The notes under the pieces: model-generated
Databases searched by the model: none
Told to the model about the DNA's origin: nothing
Seen by the model: the letters and a program-made list of their open reading frames with translations, nothing else
Assembly (NCBI RefSeq): GCF_041146395.1
Contig: NC_091012.1
Span: forward strand, 10,592,193-10,656,192
Direction of reading: 5' to 3'
DNA: 64,000 nt
Source: Eulemur rufifrons
Lineage: Eukaryota > Chordata > Mammalia > Primates > Lemuridae
Translations under genes and position numbers: made by a program
In this document: piece by piece, positions 63,800-64,000 of the stretch
How positions within the stretch are numbered: position 1 is the first letter of the stretch
Layout: the number at the start of each line of letters is the position of its first letter

Positions 63800-64000
63800 A
63801 CAAAATTAAAACTACCCCAGCATCTAATTGGGGGTCAGAAATATCTAGGTTTGCATCCCAGATTCAAGCACTGTTCAGCAGTGTGACCTCAGATGACAGA
63901 ACTCTCTAAGCCTTTGTTTTCTCATCTGCCTGAACTCACTGATGGTTGCGACTGTTTCATACCCACAGTGCCTGGCACATAGAAGGGGCTTAATGCATCC
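63800..64000 (-). repeat. MIR relic at the window edge
   Basis: aatatctaggtttgcatccc, cagcagtgtgacctcagatg, taagcctttgttttctcatc, cagtgcctggcacatagaag. Runs off the window. Confidence 0.75.

Overview
The window is nuclear DNA of a primate, most likely a lemur-type strepsirrhine. The best evidence is two young Alu elements (28,970-29,297 and 37,684-38,032) with the lemur-type left-monomer block GAGCGAGAGCGAGACCCC (the second copy) and the linker reading ATTATATGG before the AAAATTAGCC block. Older AluJ-like copies, MIR, L2, MaLR/MLT1 and ERV-L remnants agree with a primate genome. I see no intact protein-coding gene, no tRNA or rRNA, and nothing bacterial. Almost everything recognisable is a transposable element or a pseudogene. 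All family names come from my own reading; no database was searched.

Layout. 1-4,866: AT-rich DNA with old LINE-1 (L1) pieces. 4,873-11,956: a complete but dead lemur L1 (5' UTR, ORF1, ORF2, 3' UTR, tail). About 12,230-19,957: an antisense ERV-L pol (dUTPase, integrase and reverse transcriptase remnants in order), split by two L1 insertions; one is a twin-priming inversion and the other carries a foreign 3' end. 19,960-21,592: an L1 fragment with a 394-bp L1 tail inserted in it. 23,656-24,450: a vomeronasal V1R receptor pseudogene. 25-35 kb: MaLR LTR and several L1 generations, one hit by a young Alu. 37.7-42.6 kb: a young Alu, a patched L1, a PKHD1L1 retrocopy and an inverted L1 fragment. 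43.9-44.7 kb: a ZNF91-type zinc-finger pseudogene. 45.4-51 kb: old L1s in both orientations. 51-55.6 kb: a GC-richer block holding an exon-bearing RALGDS-like pseudogene with an inverted partial duplication. 55.6-64 kb: old interspersed repeats in otherwise featureless DNA.

Most unusual observation: two L1 ORF2 fragments in opposite orientation (sense at 38,775-39,065 and antisense at 42,237-42,584) cover the same ORF2 interval. Compared with the other L1 copies in this window, both show dense A-to-G change on the same (+) strand, with very few T-to-C changes. In the sense arm the changes stop close to where the antisense partner ends. This is what ADAR-type A-to-I editing of a fold-back double-stranded RNA would look like, yet here it is fixed in DNA. 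How it was fixed is not clear from the sequence.
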